Shown one piece after another: positions 61,601 to 64,000 of a stretch of DNA of 64,000 nucleotides. Under the pieces are notes generated by a model. The model was not told the origin of the DNA. It ran no database searches and was given only the letters and a program-made list of their open reading frames with translations. The stretch lies in contig CAFBRK010000313.1 in assembly GCA_903231505.1 (NCBI GenBank), positions 62,001-126,000 on the forward strand, in the 5' to 3' direction. Numbering within the stretch: position 1 is the first letter of the stretch; every line of letters begins with the position of its first letter. Made by a program: the position numbers and the translations under genes. This DNA comes from Olavius algarvensis associated proteobacterium Delta 3. GTDB lineage: Bacteria > Desulfobacterota > Desulfobacteria > Desulfobacterales > CAFBRK01.

Positions 61601-64000
61601 AATCTCTATGCCGGCCGCAGGATCATCTACCGTACCGGTGACGGCCGGCGTGGTGTCATCCACCTCGAGGAAATCGACGGTGACCACCGGAGCGGTTGTA
61701 TCCAACGTCAGCTCGTTATTGGTACTGTCGACAGCGACGTTCCCGGCCGGGTCTGTCGCCGTAGCGAAGACATCGTAGACGCCGTCGGACAGTAACGGAT
61801 CGATATCACCGACTGATAAGACCCAGGTGCCGTCGGGGTTCACGGTGGCGGGATAGGACCTGCGGTCAACGGTCACCTCCACCGAGGCGGCGGCATCGCT
61901 CACCGTGCCGGTCAGGGAAGGGTTGGGATTGTTTGTCAACAGGGAATCCACCGTCACATCGGGCGCTGTTGTATCCAGGAAGAAGTCCAGGGCAAGATCG
62001 ACGTTGTCGTTGAAGTAGTTACCTTCCGGGTCCTGTATCAGCCCGCTCAGGGTGACCGGGTAGGTGCCATCCAGCGTCAACGGCGTCTCGAACACCGCAT
62101 ACAGGGCATCACTTCCCCAGCCATCGATTCTGGTGGGTATCATCGCGACGCCGTCCGGATCGAGCACGATTACATGGCTGTTCTCGCCGTAAACCTGATC
62201 GTTGAACTCAAACAGCAGTATCGGAGTTGTGTCGTTCGTCAGTTTGTCGGAATCACTGATGCCGCTATCGTCGAAAAGTCGCCAATTCTCGAGTACCGGG
62301 AGTTCATCTACTTCATTAACCGTAACCGTAATGGTCTCGGAGTCTGCCTCAGTGCCGTCGCTCACGGACACTTCAATGGTATAAACACCCGGCCCCTGGG
62401 CTTCACTCGGTGTCCACGTAAAGACGCCGGTGAGAAGATCGATGGTTGCTCCTGCAGGCACCGCGCCGGATAGCGTGAAGGTTAATGTGTTGGCCGGCAG
62501 GTCAGTGTCGGTTGCCGTAGCCGTAAAGGTCAAGTCGTTTCGTTCATCGACTGTGTGGTCACCGATGGCATCCAGCACCGGTGCTTTGTTTACTTCGTTG
62601 ACCGTGATGGTGATAGTTTCAGAATCGACTAGTGCGGGCGTTCCGTCATCGGTCACGACGACATTGAAGGTGTAGCTGCCCGGACCCTGGTCTTCTGCCG
62701 GTATCCAGGTAAACACACCGGTACCCGGATCGATCGTAGCCCCCACCGGCACAGCACCTGCCAGAGAAAACGTCAACGCGTTGGCCGGTATGTCAGCATC
62801 CGTCGCCGTGGCAGTAAACGTCAGTTCGTTGCCTTCGTCGACCGTTTGATCACCGATGGGGTCAAGAATTGGATCCGCATTTACTTCGTTGACTGTAACC
62901 GTGATCGTCTCTGAATCACTCCGTGCCGGGGTACCATCGTCGGTCACCACCACCTCGATCCCGTAAGTTCTCGGGCCCTCTCCTTCTGCCGGTGTCCAGG
63001 TAAACACACCGGTACCCGGATCGATACTGGCACCTGCCGGAGCTCCCGCTCCCAAACTAAACGTTAACGTATTTGCCGGGAGGTCGACATCGTTGGCCGT
63101 GGCCGTAAAGGTCAGCTTATCGCCCTCGTCGATTGTTTGATCACCGATGGGGGCAAGTACCGGACCCGCATTTGCTTCACTGACCGACACGGTGATCGTC
63201 TCTGAATCGCTCCGTGCCGGTGTGCCGTTGTCGGTCACCACCACCTCGATCCCGTAGGTGCCCGGACTCTGGCTTTCTGTCGGTATCCAGGTAAACACAC
63301 CGGTGACCGGATCGATGGCGGCGCTTGCCGGGGCGCCCACACCCAGACTGAACGTCAACGTGTTCGCTGGGGTGTCGGTATCGCTGGCCGTGGCCGTAAA
63401 GGTCAGTTCGACGCCTTCGTCGACAATCTGGCCGCCTATGGGATCAAGAATCGGAGCTACATTCACTTCGTTGACCGTGACCGCAATGATCTCGGAATCG
63501 CTCAGTGTCGGCGTACCATCGTCGGTCACCACCACCTCGATCTCGTATTTCCCCGGCCCCTCGCCTTCTGTCGTGTTCCAGCTGAATACACCGGTGACTG
63601 GATCGATGCCGGCGCCGGCCGGGGCCCCTGCACCCAAACTGAACGTCAAAGTATTGGCCGGGATGTCGACATCGGTGGCAGTCGCCGTAAATGTCAGTTC
63701 AAAGCCCTCGTCGACTGATTGATCACCAATGGGGTCAAGCACCGGGGCTGCATTTGCTTTGGTGACCGTCACAGTGACCGTTTCTGAATCACTCAGGTCC
63801 GGTGTGCCATCGTCGGTCACCACCACATCAAACGTATACGTACGAGATTCCTGAACTTCGTTTGGCGTCCAACTGAACACACCAGTGACCGGATCAATGC
63901 CGGCGCCTGCCGGAGCACCTGCACCCAGAGTGAACGTCAAGGTGTTGGCCGGGCTGTCGGCATCACTGGCCGTGGCCGTAAAGGTCAGTTCGACGCCTTC
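58652..64000 (-). CDS. Giant adhesin-like repeat protein (5' end outside window)
   Basis: The frame is open from position 64000 to the stop at 58652 (1,782 codons visible), so the start lies beyond the window. In order: about six to seven He_PIG/cadherin-like repeats of ~97 residues (VDEGxELTFTATATD, GVFTWTP, VVVTDDGTP); two bacterial Ig-like domains (TAPDVTVD, TAPVVTVD) near 61.4-62.0 kb; a cohesin-like region; a dockerin-like pair (GDATGNHAYSALDAAYIAR, GDISGNGGLGALDAARLAQ) near 60.45-60.65 kb; a second cohesin-like domain near 60.0-60.4 kb; three PKD-like domains near 59.3-59.9 kb; and a second dockerin-like pair near 59.05-59.2 kb. The tail lacks a PEP-CTERM signal. It probably functions as a Ca-binding surface or biofilm protein. 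Confidence 0.9.
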   Translation of the reverse strand, partial: EGVELTFTATASDADSPANTLTFTLGAGAPAGAGIDPVTGVFSWTPNEVQESRTYTFDVVVTDDGTPDLSDSETVTVTVTKANAAPVLDPIGDQSVDEGFELTFTATATDVDIPANTLTFSLGAGAPAGAGIDPVTGVFSWNTTEGEGPGKYEIEVVVTDDGTPTLSDSEIIAVTVNEVNVAPILDPIGGQIVDEGVELTFTATASDTDTPANTLTFSLGVGAPASAAIDPVTGVFTWIPTESQSPGTYGIEVVVTDNGTPARSDSETITVSVSEANAGPVLAPIGDQTIDEGDKLTFTATANDVDLPANTLTFSLGAGAPAGASIDPGTGVFTWTPAEGEGPRTYGIEVVVTDDGTPARSDSETITVTVNEVNADPILDPIGDQTVDEGNELTFTATATDADIPANALTFSLAGAVPVGATIDPGTGVFTWIPAEDQGPGSYTFNVVVTDDGTPALVDSETITITVNEVNKAPVLDAIGDHTVDERNDLTFTATATDTDLPANTLTFTLSGAVPAGATIDLLTGVFTWTPSEAQGPGVYTIEVSVSDGTEADSETITVTVNEVDELPVLENWRLFDDSGISDSDKLTNDTTPILLFEFNDQVYGENSHVIVLDPDGVAMIPTRIDGWGSDALYAVFETPLTLDGTYPVTLSGLIQDPEGNYFNDNVDLALDFFLDTTAPDVTVDSLLTNNPNPSLTGTVSDAAASVEVTVDRRSYPATVNPDGTWVLSVGDIDPLLSDGVYDVFATATDPAGNVAVDSTNNELTLDTTAPVVTVDFLEVDDTTPAVTGTVDDPAAGIEIVIDGQTYAALNNGNGNWILPDDSISPALAVGTYNVAASATDAAGNVGNDTTVDELIILSDQPLLRIMETEHSASGVGFKFNYQLDMTQLNLYDTAAGTYGEPDLTLIGDTTGPVSGSIVYDPETRSVTFAKTGGPLAPDTYTLTLRGASNGFVDSLGNLLDGDGDATAGGDYVTTFTVDTSDTRLVSLPDFTRGPGQAVNVPAPANGIPVTISDGTGVQSVDLVLTYDPDLLNVTGISRGSGAPADWQVIGDLGNPGRIPMAFFGPTSLPAGEVRFLEIEATVPDDAPYAESAVLSLTNLQINEGAIAAQADSGVQVVAYFGDATGNHAYSALDAAYIARASVGLDSGFAAAFRMKDPVIIGDISGNGGLGALDAARLAQKIVGLDVTTIPDLPGTLPPIVVSGRDPLLSIADDLTASPGDTLNVPVSILDDATGLLGVDLTIHYDTNVFDVTHSDVSSGTLTAGWFVVSNVDDVAGTIAVSMFNFSPVPGGTGSVAEIEFDVRADAPAGPTALDITDDTALNEGELVLTIDDGAVTILADNQAPTIDALTVNPDPIAEDGTLTLDGTFSDLDSSGTFVVTVLDWGDGSGPDTLSRPPGSTDFSFTHQYLDDPDGTGPDEYTITVAVEDDTGQTTTGQVIATVVNIAPTVGNLGVTGVVEGSAETLTGTITDPGTLDTFTLSVDWGDETPVEKFNYPAGTTAFGETHVYTDDGAYTITAIVTDDDTGTGSDSLAVTVANVAPTLSADGDAVATAGEVYTLLLNVADPGNDTIEWVIDWGDGPEERVSGNPSSVSHLYTEPTPLPGDLDVNGSVDADDYPLFRQHYRRRDAAGRQDGDFNGDGVVDLRDYGLLRRYKGTVGWDARTVSITASDEDGTYVVGTKSIEVRPPAGGALMAKMPATPDPAADPAPSAMQQGVMFDPASTSESFGVGYMDAGDGAGDSGYAPASAFDVEPSTPDVGGEEEKDKLQVVENPILNPLVYL
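62280..64000. repeat. ~291-bp tandem repeats inside the giant adhesin gene
   Basis: The string CCGTAAAGGTCAG and variants recurs at about 62521, 62811, 63104, 63393, 63686 and 63977, a spacing of 289-293 bp. Each unit encodes one ~97-residue He_PIG-type domain. Units differ mostly by substitutions, so they are old or under purifying drift rather than recent duplicates. The array continues past the window edge. Confidence 0.88.

Overview
The window looks like chromosomal DNA of an anaerobic Desulfobacterota (deltaproteobacterial, Desulfobacterales-like) bacterium. The signs are an NfnAB-type ferredoxin/NADPH transhydrogenase pair, a DUF362 ferredoxin protein, VPLPA/PEP-CTERM sorting signals, a CFI-box C-terminus, a REP-associated tyrosine transposase, and many word-like intergenic repeats. 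This placement is inferred from gene content only; no rRNA is present.

Layout. 1-7.1 kb: a surface and TonB-uptake locus on the plus strand (DUF4465 VPLPA-CTERM protein, TonB-dependent receptor, CFI-box surface protein, ExbB, ExbD, TonB), possibly for a corrinoid. 7.1-14.8 kb: minus-strand accessory metabolism (DUF4197, NUDIX, two single-domain cNMP-binding proteins, an enoyl-CoA hydratase-like protein, a threonine dehydratase, GNAT, HIT, and a frameshifted THUMP RNA methyltransferase), with a nested palindromic element at 12.43-12.58 kb. 15-19.7 kb: DMT transporter, DUF362 ferredoxin protein, SSB, TatA and a partner, and a core MetE-like protein. 19.8-25.7 kb: MoxR ATPase plus VWA protein, TatD and NfnAB, separated by low-complexity word repeats. 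25.85-29.3 kb: terminator, TPP riboswitch, ThiZXY-like pyrimidine ABC transporter and a COG2426-like membrane protein. 29.4-33 kb: HD protein, prfB with its programmed +1 frameshift, and lnt. 33.6-39.6 kb: a branched-chain amino-acid-type ABC transporter (LivGFHM) facing two substrate-binding proteins. 39.9-47.6 kb: tRNA-Pro, an amidase, tRNA-Leu, tig-clpP-clpX-lon, and an orphan ilvH.

47.65-52.6 kb is a decayed, repeat-rich zone. It holds two copies of a ~290-bp hairpin element, a duplicated tRNA-Asp tail and terminator, a truncated tRNA-Arg, a multiply frameshifted TMTC-like TPR pseudogene, and one small intact membrane-protein gene. 52.7-58.6 kb holds small hypotheticals, a 233-bp MITE-like inverted-repeat element, an AraC regulator with a complete RAYT transposon inserted 8 bp behind it, DUF2299, a SecA C-terminal fragment and a PEP-CTERM protein. 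58.65 kb to the window end is one giant adhesin-like gene (5' end outside the window) with ~97-residue He_PIG-type repeats, Ig-like, cohesin-like, dockerin-like and PKD domains.

The items most worth follow-up are the 1-7 kb uptake locus, the composite word repeats shared by intergenic regions from about 14.8 to 30.2 kb, the duplicated tRNA-Asp tail with element A inserted exactly at the tRNA end, and the folate-independent MetE candidate.
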